Assembly: GCA_032718475.1 (NCBI GenBank)
Contig: JAUCBJ010008568.1
Coordinates: forward strand, 1-64,000
Source of the DNA: Nemertoderma westbladi
Taxonomy: Eukaryota > Xenacoelomorpha > Nemertodermatida > Nemertodermatidae
Reading direction: 5' to 3'
Length of the DNA: 64,000 nucleotides
The translations under genes and the position numbers were made by a program. Of the stretch, positions 34,801-49,800 are shown in pieces (position 1 is the stretch's first letter; the number at the start of each line of letters is the position of its first letter). The notes under the pieces were generated by a model. It did no database searches, had not been told where the DNA came from, and was given only the letters and a program-made list of their open reading frames with translations.

Positions 34801-37800
34801 GCATTATTTTTAGCTGTGCCTTTATCAGTTATTTTTAATATATCATTTGCTTCCAATGCTCTGCCATCTGTTTGGCGTACTGCTTTAGTTATTCCATTGT
34901 ACAAGAAAGGCGATCCTTCGGACCCTTATAATTATAGACCTGTATCACTAACTTGTATAGCCTGTAAACTTATGGAAATGTGCATTAAAGTAGAGTTAAC
35001 TAAGTATCTTTTAGAACATAAATTGATATCAAAATCTCAGCATGGGTTCCTACAGCGTAGATCTACTTGTACGCAATTATTAGAGTGTATCACCGACTGG
35101 ACACAACTGCTTGATAATCGTAAGAATATTGATATTGTATACATTGATTTTGCTAAAGCTTTTGATTCGGTGGTGCACTCTAAGCTTTTGGCAAAACTGT
35201 CTTCATATGGTATCTGCGGCAATTTACTAGGTTGGATTGGTGCATTTTTGGCTAACAGAACTCAACGAATAGTGGTTGGTAATTGTTTTTCTGAAATTTG
35301 CAAGGTTACTTCAGGCACTCCCCAAGGTAGTGTTCTGGGACCTGTCCTGTTTCTGATTTTTATAAATGACCTTCCGGTGCTATTAGACTCTGTTACAGTT
35401 AAACTATTCGCTGATGACGTTAAACTATATTCTCCTGTTGTCGCTAATTGCAGTAATGCTAATCTTATTTCACAATCGCTTAACACGTTAGGTAACTGGG
35501 CTATCAGTTGGCAGTTAGGAGTGGCTGCCCATAAGTGCTCAGTTATACACATTGGTATTACAAATCCTTTGTTAACTTATTCACTCAATGACAAGCCGAT
35601 TAAATCAGTTTCTCATTGTAAAGATTTAGGTATTACTGTGTGCGACAACCTTAAGTTCGATAAATATTGTCGTGAACAAGTAGCTAAGGCTTATAAAATC
35701 TCTAACATGATTTTTCGTTGTTTCTATACGAACAACGAAAAGGCATTGCTTTTAGCCTACAAGGCATATGTTAGGCCTTTACTAGAGTATTGTACTCAAG
35801 TATGGTCGCCGTTCACGATGGGTAGTATCGATCTCATTGAAGGTGTGCAACGTTATTATACAAGACGTCTTTATCTTCGGTGCAATCTAGGTAGGACTAG
35901 TTATTTCGAACGATTGAAGCATTTTAAGCTACAACCATTAGAAATTCGCCGTATTATTTATGATCAAAAAATGGTTTTTTCTATTTTACACGGTCTGATA
36001 GATTTAGCCTTTGATGATTTTTTCTCTTATCCAGTGCGTAGTGGATTGAGAGGACACAACCACAAGCTATTGGTTAACTACAGTAGACTGCAAATTTCGA
36101 AATTTTCGTTTGCCAATCGCGCGATTCCAATATGGAATTCATTAGACGCAACAGTAGTAGATTCAGAGAGCTTACTCTCTTTTTCACGTAAATTACTCGA
36201 TGTTGATTTGCTGCATTTTTGCAAATTTGATAGAAACTTGGCGTGATCCTTTTTAACTATTTTTTAATTAATTATTTTGTACTTATTTTTAATTCAGATT
36301 CGTCATTGTAATTAATTGGTTTTTAGTACCGGTACGGTTTCTGCTTCACTACTGTTTCATTAGTTTTTATTCGCTTTAATATTTAGTTAATAGATATAAT
36401 CAATGTTCCTTGCTTTATTTATAGTGTATTTGCTTTCTTTAATTATTGTTCATACCTTATTTTATATTAATAAGTTTCTGGATTTTTAGTGTATGGCCCC
36501 CATAAGTGCAGTTAAAGCCTGGGCGGTCTTCTCCCCTTTTATAATTACTTATAATTTAGTGCATGCATAATTTATTATGTTTATCGCATCAATGTTTATT
36601 TTACCATGGTCTGAGTGTTGATAATAATAATAATATAATTAAACCACAGAAAAACCATAAAAAACCGCAAAAAACCATAAAAAACCAAACAATAAAACCA
36701 AAACCAAAAATTTTTTTTCAAAAAACCATGGTTTTTGCCATCCCTGCTGTTAGCCTTATTCTTATTCTTAATCATCAACATTTACCGCACAAAGACATGC
36801 AATAAATTGAATAATACATAATATTATATACGGTAATAATTGTGGAATACTGGGAGTAAATAAAATAATAATAACTATTACAGTATTATGGTGTTCACGT
36901 CATCATGCATGCAATGTGCAGTAAGTGCAGATGGTGGACAGACGGGTAGTCCCATTACACAGTTACACTATGACTATCCACAATTAGTAAGTATAAAAAA
37001 AAATATGTAAAGAGCTATGTAAAAATTTCAAGTACTGAGCCTACTAATGACTAAGTACCGGTACTGACAGAACTGCAAAATATAAGTTGAAGTTAAGGTT
37101 GGAAGTTTACTAAATCAAATAATGCTATGATACTAGTCTAAAATAAGCTGACAATTATCCTACTGCAGTACTGTGCATGCATGCTAAATAGATACTGCAA
37201 AATAGGCCTATTTATTATTATAATGTATATGTATAAAAGGAGATATCTGGATGTAGAGCGTACGCGAAATAAATTAAAGTAAATCTAAAGATTTGGATAC
37301 AAGGCCTTGGAGCAACAGCAACCTACGTAGATCCGTGACCATTCAAAAGATGCTGCCATAGTGTTTTTTTAAAAATATTTATTCTGGCGCTCTGCCTTAC
37401 AGATGTCGGCACTCGGCAGGCTATTCCAAATCAAAGGGAAACAATATAAATAGATTGCCGACGTATTTTGAGGCAAAACCGTTGATGAAACGAATTTTGG
37501 TTTGATGATTGGCGCGTGTTATGTGAGTGAACAGCCTGGTGCTGGCATAAGGCTAGGCCTAGTGCTGTAGGCGTAGTGGTCTGGCCAGGTACGTATTCAA
37601 GGGTATGTTTCCTAGGTACTACTGTAATACCAGAATACAGTTGCTATTTATTTTATATCCTATCTATTTTCTATCCTATCTATTTATTTTCTGCGCCGAA
37701 CGCGGCCCCAAGTGCAAAAATTCCAGCGCCGGCTTGGTGCAAAACTACGCCACCAATTAAAAAAAATGCGCTGCAGCGCTGAGCGCAGCATCTCTATCAT

Positions 37801-40800
37801 TGACGATGCTACGCTGGCCGCCTCGGCGCAGTATATTCATTGACATTTCTGCGCCAGCCCTATCAGAACCTCACCCGGCGTAGCACATTTCTGCGCCAGC
37901 TCCCGGCACGCAGCGTAACTTGAAATGCTGCGCCAAACAGCCGAACACATGGAAAACTTTTCAATAGGAAATACAGTAGGCCTACTACAGTACTAGATGA
38001 TATGCAGGCTAGCGGCTAGGCCTATGCCTATAATCTGATAATTGCCTATGGTAGGCTATTTCAGTATTTCTGTAATAGAAAAAAACGCGAACGAAGCGAG
38101 TGAAATCTTTTAAACTGATGGAAAACTACGATGCTATGTGGAATAGACCTTACAAATTTTGAAATTTTTGAAAAAATTCGAAACATTATTCGTGTGTCTT
38201 GGATTTTTCGCATCGTATCGTAATTTCTCAAAATTGCATTCGTACGTTATTGTACCGTATCATGATTCATGAAAAATTGGTTCGTCTCGAATCGTCTTTT
38301 CGTATCGTATTTTTTCCCTGCGCTACCTGTACTGCGCCCCTTTGGCCTCTCTAAATCTGGAATCACATAAATAACTTTTTCTAACTTCACTTTATTTCCT
38401 TTTCATTCCCATTAGCTTCATCGCTCTCACGGCAGTTGGACGGCTGGTTGAATAAAGCTTCAGACAGCGACGCGGAATGTTTGCGTCCAGCGCGTGCGAT
38501 TATCGCGCCCCATGCCGGCTACACCTACTGCGGCGACTGTGCTTCCTACGCTTACAGACAGGTGGAGCCCTCCATAGTCCGTAGAGTCTTCATACTTGGA
38601 CCTTCACACCATCGATATCTCTCGAAATGTGCCCTCACTAGCTGTCTCGTTTACAGAACTCCTTTTGGTAATCTACGAATCGACGCCGAGGGTTGGTATT
38701 ATTGTTATGGGCTGTCCCTCTAAATCTAAATGTTGTAAATGATTTTATGTACCGGTAGTATTTATTTGTATGTGCGGTAACCTTTTTGCTCAGTTAGTTT
38801 CAATTTATTATTATATATTGTATATTCTTCCAGAGTTCCAGTCTCTGATATTTTCAATTCCCTTTATGCTTTATTTATTTATTTATTTATTGCTTATTAA
38901 TATTAATTTTATAATATTGTATATGTGTTTAACATCCATAGATTGTATAAATTAATAAGTAATTAAACAGGACTAAGGATGATCCAACTCCTCCCCGCTG
39001 GTGGCGAATTCATTTTTTCCGCTCCATTTGCTATAGAGTTGGATCATCCTTAGTCCTGTTTAATTACTTATTAATTTATATATATTAATTTATAAGTTTC
39101 GAGAAACGAGCATGTTACAGTGACACGTTATATACTAACCAAAACAAATAAACTAAATACAATTAAACAAATAACTCATATATTTTTGGTGCTAAGCAAC
39201 TGTTTTTGCGTCTATTTTCCCCTGGAGAGGAATGTATATTGATTCGGCGAATGTCACCCCCCCCCCCCCCCCCCATTCTGTTCAAGGCTTTCATGTTGTT
39301 TGTTATCAGTTTGTCGTTCAACATTCCATTATCAACCGTTTATTTTAGTTTACCAAGCTTTAGAAGCAACTGAGAAGTTTGAAACTATCAGTAAACAAAC
39401 AGACGAAGATGAACACAGTATCGAGATGCAGTTGCCCTTTATAGCAAAAGTCATGGAGTTAGTTAACTACCTTTATATTTATAACGACAAATGTATTATT
39501 ATTAGTAGTTTTATTAGAACATTTAGTATTATTGGATCGTGCTTAAATAAGTTTAATCTGAATATTATTCACAGGAATCAGTTCCTCGCTAAATGTGATT
39601 TATATATTTATCCAGCAACGAGTACCAATGAACGTAACATCTCACAAGTTCGGCTCCCTTTCATGAATTGGACTCAATCTTATTTTTACAGGGACTATAT
39701 TGACCATGTTACCATAGTACCCATTTTAGTTGGGTCTATAAAGCTTGCAGAGGAGCGTTGCTATGGTGCTATATTGGCCCCTTACCTGGCCGACCCGTCT
39801 ACTTTATTTGTAATATCTTCGGATTTCTGCCACTGGGGACATCGATTCCGTTATACATATCACGATGCTACTCGTGGTCATATTCACCAGAGCATCCAAC
39901 ATTTAGATAGAATGGTGAGTCACTTACACCAGAGTATACAACATATAGATAGAATGGTAAGTCACTTACACCAGAGTATACAACATATAGATAGAATGGT
40001 GAGTCACTTACACCAGAGTATACAACATATAGATAGAATGGTGAGTCACTTACACCAGAGTATACAACATATAGATAGAATGGTGAGTCACTTACACCAG
40101 AGTATACAACATATAGATAGAATGGTGAGTCACTTACACCAGAGTATACAACATATAGATAGAATGGTGAGTCACTTACACCAGAGTATACAACATATAG
40201 ATAGAATGGTGAGTCACTTACACCAGAGTATACAACATATAGATAGAATGGTGAGTCACTTACACCAGAGTATACAACATATAGATAGAATGGTGAGTCA
40301 CTTACACCAGAGTATACAACATATAGATAGAATGGTGAGTCACTTACACCAGAGTATACAACATATAGATAGAATGGTGAGTCACTTACACCAGAGTATA
40401 CAACATATAGATAGAATGGTGACTCACTTACACCAGAGTATACAACATATAGATAGAATGGTGAGTCACTTACACCAGAGTATACAACATATAGATAGAA
40501 TGGTGAGTCACTTACACCAGAGTATACAACATATAGATAGAATGGTGAGTCACTTACACCAGAGCATCCAACATATAGATAGAATGGTGAGTCACTTACA
40601 CCAGAGTATACAACATATAGATAGAATGGTGAGTCACTTACAACAGAGTATACAACATATAGATAGAATGGTGAGTCACTTACACCAGAGTATACAACAT
40701 TTAGATAGAATGGTGAGTCACTTACACCAGAGTATACAACATATAGATAGAATGGTGAGTCACTTACACCAGAGTATACAACATATAGATGAATGGTTAG

Positions 40801-43800
40801 TCACTTACACCAGAGTATACAACATAGATAGAATGGTGAGTCACTTACACCAGAGTATACAACATAGATAGAATGGTGAGTCACTTACACCAGAGTATAC
40901 AACATAGATAGAATGGTGAGTCACTTACACCAGAGTATACAACATAGATAGAATGGTGAGTCACTTACACCAGAGTATACAACATATAGATAGAATGGTG
41001 AGTCACTTACACCAGAGTATACAACATATAGATAGAATGGTGAGTCACTTACACCAGATTATACAACATTTAGATAGAATGGTGAGTCACTTACACCAGA
41101 GTATACAACATATAGATGAATGGTTAGTCACTTACACCAGAGTATACAACATATAGATAGAATGGTGAGTCACTTACACCAGTGTATACAACATATAGAT
41201 AGAATGGTGAGTCACTTACACCAGAGTATACAACATATAGATAGAATGGTGAGTCACTTACACCAGAGTATACAACATATGGATAGAATGGTGAGTCACT
41301 TACACCAGAGTATACAACATCTAGATAGAATGGTGAGTCACTTACACCAGAGTATACAACATATAGATAGAATGGTGAGTCACTTACACCAGTGTATACA
41401 ACATATAGATAGAATGGTGAGTCACTTACACCAGAGTATACAACATATAGATAGAATGGTGAGTCACTTACACCAGAGTATACAACATATAGATAGAATG
41501 GTGAGTCACTTACACCAGAGTATACAACATATAGATAGAATGGTGAGTCACTTACACCAGAGTATACAACATTTAGATAGAATGGTGAGTCACTTACACC
41601 AGAGTATACAACATATAGATAGAATGGTGAGTCACTTACACCAGAGTATACAACATATAGATAGAATGGTGAGTCACTTACACCAGAGTATACAACATAT
41701 AGATAGAATGGTGAGTCACTTACACCAGAGTATACAACATTTAGATAGAATGGTGAGTCACTTACACCAGAGTATACAACATAGATAGAATGGTGAGTCA
41801 CTTACACCAGAGTATACATCATAGATAGAATGGTGAGTCACTTACACCAGAGTATACAACAAATAGATAGAATGGTGAGTCACTTACACCAGAGTATACA
41901 ACATAGATAGAATGGTGAGTCACTTACACCAGAGTATACAACATATAGATAGAATGGTGAGTCACTTACACCAGAGTATACAACATATAGATAGAATGGT
42001 GAGTCACTTACACCAGAGTATACAACATATAGATAGAATGGAGAGTCACTTACACCAGAGTATACAACATATAGATAGAATGGTGAGTCACTTACACCAG
42101 AGTATACAACATATATATAGAATGGTGAGTCACTTACATCAGAGTATACAACATATAGATAGAATGGTGAGTCACTTACACCAGAGTATACAACATATAG
42201 ATAGAATGGTGAGTCACTTACACCAGAGTATACAACATTTAGATAGAATGGTGAGTCACTTACACCAGAGTATACAACATATAGATAGAATGGTGAGTCA
42301 CTTACACCAGAGTATACAACATATAGATAGAATGGTGAGTCACTTACACCAGAGTATACAACATATAGATAGAATGGTGCGTCACTTACACCAGAGTATA
42401 CAACATAGATAGAATGGTGAGTCACTTACACCAGAGTATACATCATTAGATAGAATGGTGAGTCACTTACACCAGAGTATACAACATATAGATAGAATGG
42501 TGAGTCACTTACACCAGAGTATACAACATATAGATAGAATGGTGAGTCACTTACACCAGAGTATACAACATATAGATAGAATGGTGAGTCACTTACACCA
42601 GAGTATACAACATATAGATAGAATGGTGAGTCACTTACACCAGAGTATACAACATATAGATAGAATGGTGAGTCACTTACACCAGAGTATACAACAAATA
42701 GATAGAATGGTGAGTCACTTACACCAGAGTATACAACAAATAGATAGAATGGTGAGTCACTTACACCAGAGTATACAACATATAGATAGAATGGTGAGTC
42801 ACTTACACCAGAGTATACAACATATAGATAGAATGGTGAGTCACTTACACCAGAGTATACAACATATAGATAGAATGGTGAGTCACTTACACCAGAGTAT
42901 ACAACATATAGATAGAATGGTGAGTCACTTACACCAGAGTATACAACATTTAGATAGAATGGTGAGTCACTTACACCAGAGTATACAACATAGATAGAAT
43001 GGTGAGTCACTTACACCAGAGTATACATCATAGATAGAATGGTGAAACACTTACACCAGAGTATACAACATATAGATAGAATGGTGAGTCACTTACACCA
43101 GAGTATACAACATATAGATAGAATGGTGAGTCACTTACACCAGAGTATACAACATATAGATAGAATGGTGAGTCACTTACACCAGAGTATACAACATATA
43201 GATAGAATGGTGAGTCACTTACACCAGAGTATACAACATATAGATAGAATGGTGAGTCACTTACACCAGAGTATACAACATATAGATAGAATGGTGAGTC
43301 ACTTACACCAGAGTATACAACATATAGATAGAATGGTGAGTCACTTACACCAGAGTATACAACATATAGATAGAATGGTGAGTCACTTACACCAGAGTAT
43401 ACAACATATAGATAGAATGGTGAGTCACTTACACCAGAGTATACAACATATAGATAGAATGGTGAGTCACTTACACCAGAGTATACAACATATAGATAGA
43501 ATGGTGAGTCACTTACACCAGAGTATACAACATATAGATAGAATGGTGAGTCACTTACACCAGAGTATACAACATATAGATAGAATGGTGAGTCACTTAC
43601 ACCAGAGTATACAACATATAGATAGAATGGTGAGTCACTTACACCAGAGTATACAACATATAGATAGAATGGTGAGTCACTTACACCAGAGTATACAACA
43701 TATAGATAGAATGGTGAGTCACTTACACCAGAGTATACAACATATAGATAGAATGGTGAGTCACTTACACCAGAGTATACAACATATAGATAGAATGGTG

Positions 43801-46800
43801 AGTCACTTACACCAGAGTATACAACATATAGATAGAATGGTGAGTCACTTACACCAGAGTATACAACATATAGATAGAATGGTGAGTCACTTACACCAGA
43901 GTATACAACATATAGATAGAATGGTGAGTCACTTACACCAGAGTATACAACATATAGATAGAATGGTGAGTCACTTACACCAGAGTATACAACATATAGA
44001 TAGAATGGTGAGTCACTTACACCAGAGTATACAACATATAGATAGAATGGTGAGTCACTTACACCAGAGTATACAACATATAGATAGAATGGTGAGTCAC
44101 TTACACCAGAGTATACAACAATAGATAGAATGGTGAGTCACTTACACCAGAGTATACAACATTAGGTAGAATGGTGAGTCACTTACACCAGAGTATACAA
44201 CAAATAGATAGAATGGTGAGTCACTTACACCAGAGTATACAACATATAGATAGAATGGTGAGTCACTTACACCAGAGTATACAACATATAGATAGAATGG
44301 TGAGTCACTTACACCAGAGTATACAACATATAGATAGAATGGTGAGTCACTTAACACCAGAGTATACAACATTTAGATAGAATGGTGAGTCACTTACACC
44401 AGAGTATACAACAAATAGATAGAATGGTGAGTCACTTACACCAGAGTATACAACATATAGATAGAATGGTGAGTCACTTACACCAGAGTGGAGTATACAA
44501 CATTTAGATAGAATGGTGAGTCACTTACACCAGAGTATACAACATATAGATAGAATGGTGAGTCACTTACACCAGAGTATACAACATATAGATAGAATGG
44601 TGAGTCACTTACACCAGAGTATACAACATTTAGATAGAATGGTGAGTCACTTACACCAGAGTATACAACATATAGATAGAATGGTGAGTCACTTACACCA
44701 GAGTATACAACATATAGATAGAATGGTGAGTCACTTACACCAGAGTATACAACATTTAGATAGAATGGTGAGTCACTTACACCAGAGTATACAACATATA
44801 GATAGAATGGTGAGTCACTTACACCAGAGTATACAACATATAGATAGAATGGTGAGTCACTTACACCAGAGTATACAACATATAGATAGAATGGTGAGTC
44901 ACTTACACCAGAGTATACAACATATAGATAGAATGGTGAGTCACTTACACCAGAGTATACAACATATAGATAGAATGGTGAGTCACTTACACCAGAGTAT
45001 ACAACATATAGATAGAATGGTGAGTCACTTACACCAGAGTATACAACATATAGATAGAATGGTGAGTCACTTACACCAGAGTATACAACATATAGATAGA
45101 ATGGTGAGTCACTTACACCAGAGTATACAACATATAGATAGAATGGTGAGTCACTTACACCAGAGTATACAACATATAGATAGAATGGTGAGTCACTTAC
45201 ACCAGAGTATACAACATATAGATAGAATGGTGAGTCACTTACACCAGAGTATACAACATATAGATAGAATGGTGAGTCACTTACACCAGAGTATACAACA
45301 TTTAGATAGAATGGTGAGTCACTTACACCAGAGTATACAACATATAGATAGAATGGTGAGTCACTTACACCAGAGTATACAACATATAGATAGAATGGTG
45401 AGTCACTTACACCAGAGTATACAACATATAGATAGAATGGTGAGTCACTTACACCAGAGTATACAACATATAGATAGAATGGTGAGTCACTTACACCAGA
45501 GTATACAACATATAGATAGAATGGTGAGTCACTTACACCAGAGTATACAACATATAGATAGAATGGTGAGTCACTTACACCAGAGTATACAACATATAGA
45601 TAGAATGGTGAGTCACTTACACCAGAGTATACAACATATAGATAGAATGGTGAGTCACTTACACCAGAGTATACAACATATAGATAGAATGGTGAGTCAC
45701 TTACACCAGAGTATACAACATATAGATAGAATGGTGAGTCACTTACACCAGAGTATACAACATATAGATAGAATGGTGAGTCACTTACACCAGAGTATAC
45801 AACATATAGATAGAATGGTGAGTCACTTACACCAGAGTATACAACATATAGATAGAATGGTGAGTCACTTACACCAGAGTATACAACATATAGATAGAAT
45901 GGTGAGTCACTTACACCAGAGTATACAACATATAGATAGAATGGTGAGTCACTTACACCAGAGTATACAACATATAGATAGAATGGTGAGTCACTTACAC
46001 CAGAGTATACAACATATAGATAGAATGGTGAGTCACTTACACCAGAGTATACAACATATAGATAGAATGGTGAGTCACTTACACCAGAGTATACAACATA
46101 TAGATAGAATGGTGAGTCACTTACACCAGAGTATACAACATATAGATAGAATGGTGAGTCACTTACACCAGAGTATACAACATATAGATAGAATGGTGAG
46201 TCACTTACACCAGAGTATACAACATATAGATAGAATGGTGAGTCACTTACACCAGAGTATACAACATATAGATAGAATGGTGAGTCACTTACACCAGAGT
46301 ATACAACATATAGATAGAATGGTGAGTCACTTACACCAGAGTATACAACATATAGATAGAATGGTGAGTCACTTACACCAGAGTATACAACATATAGATA
46401 GAATGGTGAGTCACTTACACCAGAGTATACAACATATAGATAGAATGGTGAGTCACTTACACCAGAGTATACAACATATAGATAGAATGGTGAGTCACTT
46501 ACACCAGAGTATACAACATATAGATAGAATGGTGAGTCACTTACACCAGAGTATACAACATATAGATAGAATGGTGAGTCACTTACACCAGAGTATACAA
46601 CATATAGATAGAATGGTGAGTCACTTACACCAGAGTATACAACATATAGATAGAATGGTGAGTCACTTACACCAGAGTATACAACATATAGATAGAATGG
46701 TGAGTCACTTACACCAGAGTATACAACATATAGATAGAATGGTGAGTCACTTACACCAGAGTATACAACATATAGATAGAATGGTGAGTCACTTACACCA

Positions 46801-49800
46801 GAGTATACAACATATAGATAGAATGGTGAGTCACTTACACCAGAGTATACAACATATAGATAGAATGGTGAGTCACTTACACCAGAGTATACAACATATA
46901 GATAGAATGGTGAGTCACTTACACCAGAGTATACAACATATAGATAGAATGGTGAGTCACTTACACCAGAGTATACAACATATAGATAGAATGGTGAGTC
47001 ACTTACACCAGAGTATACAACATATAGATAGAATGGTGAGTCACTTACACCAGAGTATACAACATATAGATAGAATGGTGAGTCACTTACACCAGAGTAT
47101 ACAACATATAGATAGAATGGTGAGTCACTTACACCAGAGTATACAACATATAGATAGAATGGTGAGTCACTTACACCAGAGTATACAACATATAGATAGA
47201 ATGGTGAGTCACTTACACCAGAGTATACAACATATAGATAGAATGGTGAGTCACTTACACCAGAGTATACAACATATAGATAGAATGGTGAGTCACTTAC
47301 ACCAGAGTATACAACATATAGATAGAATGGTGAGTCACTTACACCAGAGTATACAACATATAGATAGAATGGTGAGTCACTTACACCAGAGTATACAACA
47401 TATAGATAGAATGGTGAGTCACTTACACCAGAGTATACAACATATAGATAGAATGGTGAGTCACTTACACCAGAGTATACAACATATAGATAGAATGGTG
47501 AGTCACTTACACCAGAGTATACAACATATAGATAGAATGGTGAGTCACTTACACCAGAGTATACAACATATAGATAGAATGGTGAGTCACTTACACCAGA
47601 GTATACAACATATAGATAGAATGGTGAGTCACTTACACCAGAGTATACAACATATAGATAGAATGGTGAGTCACTTACACCAGAGTATACAACATATAGA
47701 TAGAATGGTGAGTCACTTACACCAGAGTATACAACATATAGATAGAATGGTGAGTCACTTACACCAGAGTATACAACATATAGATAGAATGGTGAGTCAC
47801 TTACACCAGAGTATACAACATATAGATAGAATGGTGAGTCACTTACACCAGAGTATACAACATATAGATAGAATGGTGAGTCACTTACACCAGAGTATAC
47901 AACATATAGATAGAATGGTGAGTCACTTACACCAGAGTATACAACATATAGATAGAATGGTGAGTCACTTACACCAGAGTATACAACATATAGATAGAAT
48001 GGTGAGTCACTTACACCAGAGTATACAACATATAGATAGAATGGTGAGTCACTTACACCAGAGTATACAACATATAGATAGAATGGTGAGTCACTTACAC
48101 CAGAGTATACAACATATAGATAGAATGGTGAGTCACTTACACCAGAGTATACAACATATAGATAGAATGGTGAGTCACTTACACCAGAGTATACAACATA
48201 TAGATAGAATGGTGAGTCACTTACACCAGAGTATACAACATATAGATAGAATGGTGAGTCACTTACACCAGAGTATACAACATATAGATAGAATGGTGAG
48301 TCACTTACACCAGAGTATACAACATATAGATAGAATGGTGAGTCACTTACACCAGAGTATACAACATATAGATAGAATGGTGAGTCACTTACACCAGAGT
48401 ATACAACATATAGATAGAATGGTGAGTCACTTACACCAGAGTATACAACATATAGATAGAATGGTGAGTCACTTACACCAGAGTATACAACATATAGATA
48501 GAATGGTGAGTCACTTACACCAGAGTATACAACATATAGATAGAATGGTGAGTCACTTACACCAGAGTATACAACATATAGATAGAATGGTGAGTCACTT
48601 ACACCAGAGTATACAACATATAGATAGAATGGTGAGTCACTTACACCAGAGTATACAACATATAGATAGAATGGTGAGTCACTTACACCAGAGTATACAA
48701 CATATAGATAGAATGGTGAGTCACTTACACCAGAGTATACAACATATAGATAGAATGGTGAGTCACTTACACCAGAGTATACAACATATAGATAGAATGG
48801 TGAGTCACTTACACCAGAGTATACAACATATAGATAGAATGGTGAGTCACTTACACCAGAGTATACAACATATAGATAGAATGGTGAGTCACTTACACCA
48901 GAGTATACAACATATAGATAGAATGGTGAGTCACTTACACCAGAGTATACAACATATAGATAGAATGGTGAGTCACTTACACCAGAGTATACAACATATA
49001 GATAGAATGGTGAGTCACTTACACCAGAGTATACAACATATAGATAGAATGGTGAGTCACTTACACCAGAGTATACAACATATAGATAGAATGGTGAGTC
49101 ACTTACACCAGAGTATACAACATATAGATAGAATGGTGAGTCACTTACACCAGAGTATACAACATATAGATAGAATGGTGAGTCACTTACACCAGAGTAT
49201 ACAACATATAGATAGAATGGTGAGTCACTTACACCAGAGTATACAACATATAGATAGAATGGTGAGTCACTTACACCAGAGTATACAACATATAGATAGA
49301 ATGGTGAGTCACTTACACCAGAGTATACAACATATAGATAGAATGGTGAGTCACTTACACCAGAGTATACAACATATAGATAGAATGGTGAGTCACTTAC
49401 ACCAGAGTATACAACATATAGATAGAATGGTGAGTCACTTACACCAGAGTATACAACATATAGATAGAATGGTGAGTCACTTACACCAGAGTATACAACA
49501 TATAGATAGAATGGTGAGTCACTTACACCAGAGTATACAACATATAGATAGAATGGTGAGTCACTTACACCAGAGTATACAACATATAGATAGAATGGTG
49601 AGTCACTTACACCAGAGTATACAACATATAGATAGAATGGTGAGTCACTTACACCAGAGTATACAACATATAGATAGAATGGTGAGTCACTTACACCAGA
49701 GTATACAACATATAGATAGAATGGTGAGTCACTTACACCAGAGTATACAACATATAGATAGAATGGTGAGTCACTTACACCAGAGTATACAACATATAGA

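Larger units (their letters stand above)
32813..36640 (+). mobile_element. CR1-like LINE, near-intact ORF2, nested in the hAT element
   Basis: ORF1 C-terminal part, complete ORF2 and about 390 bp of 3' sequence ending in an ATA-type short repeat (about 36620-36635). The 5' limit is not visible: the ORF1 frame is open only from 32813 and lacks a start codon, so the element is probably 5'-truncated. ORF2 has no stop or frameshift, making this the youngest LINE in the window. Confidence 0.8.
31989..36746. mobile_element. hAT-type transposon, 4.76 kb, 8-bp target duplication, in MEMO1 intron 1
   Basis: Target duplication CTGTTAGC at 31981-31988 and 36747-36754, exact. Terminal inverted repeats CAGGGTTGGCAA and, from the right end, CAGGGATGGCAA; CAGGG starts are usual for hAT. 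Both ends continue with repeated ATGGTTTTT words (or AAAAACCAT), the subterminal repeats. It contains no transposase. Most of the interior is the CR1-like LINE listed below, so either a LINE jumped into a small non-autonomous hAT or the composite moved as one. The left part (32160-32390) has three copies of TTTTGCTCGCGTTTC with TTTTTCATTTTGCA. Confidence 0.85.

Noticed and set aside
41124..43010. Minus-strand open frames repeating [14 protein letters not shown]
   Set aside because: Same array on the other strand; open only because the 42-bp unit lacks stops in that frame.
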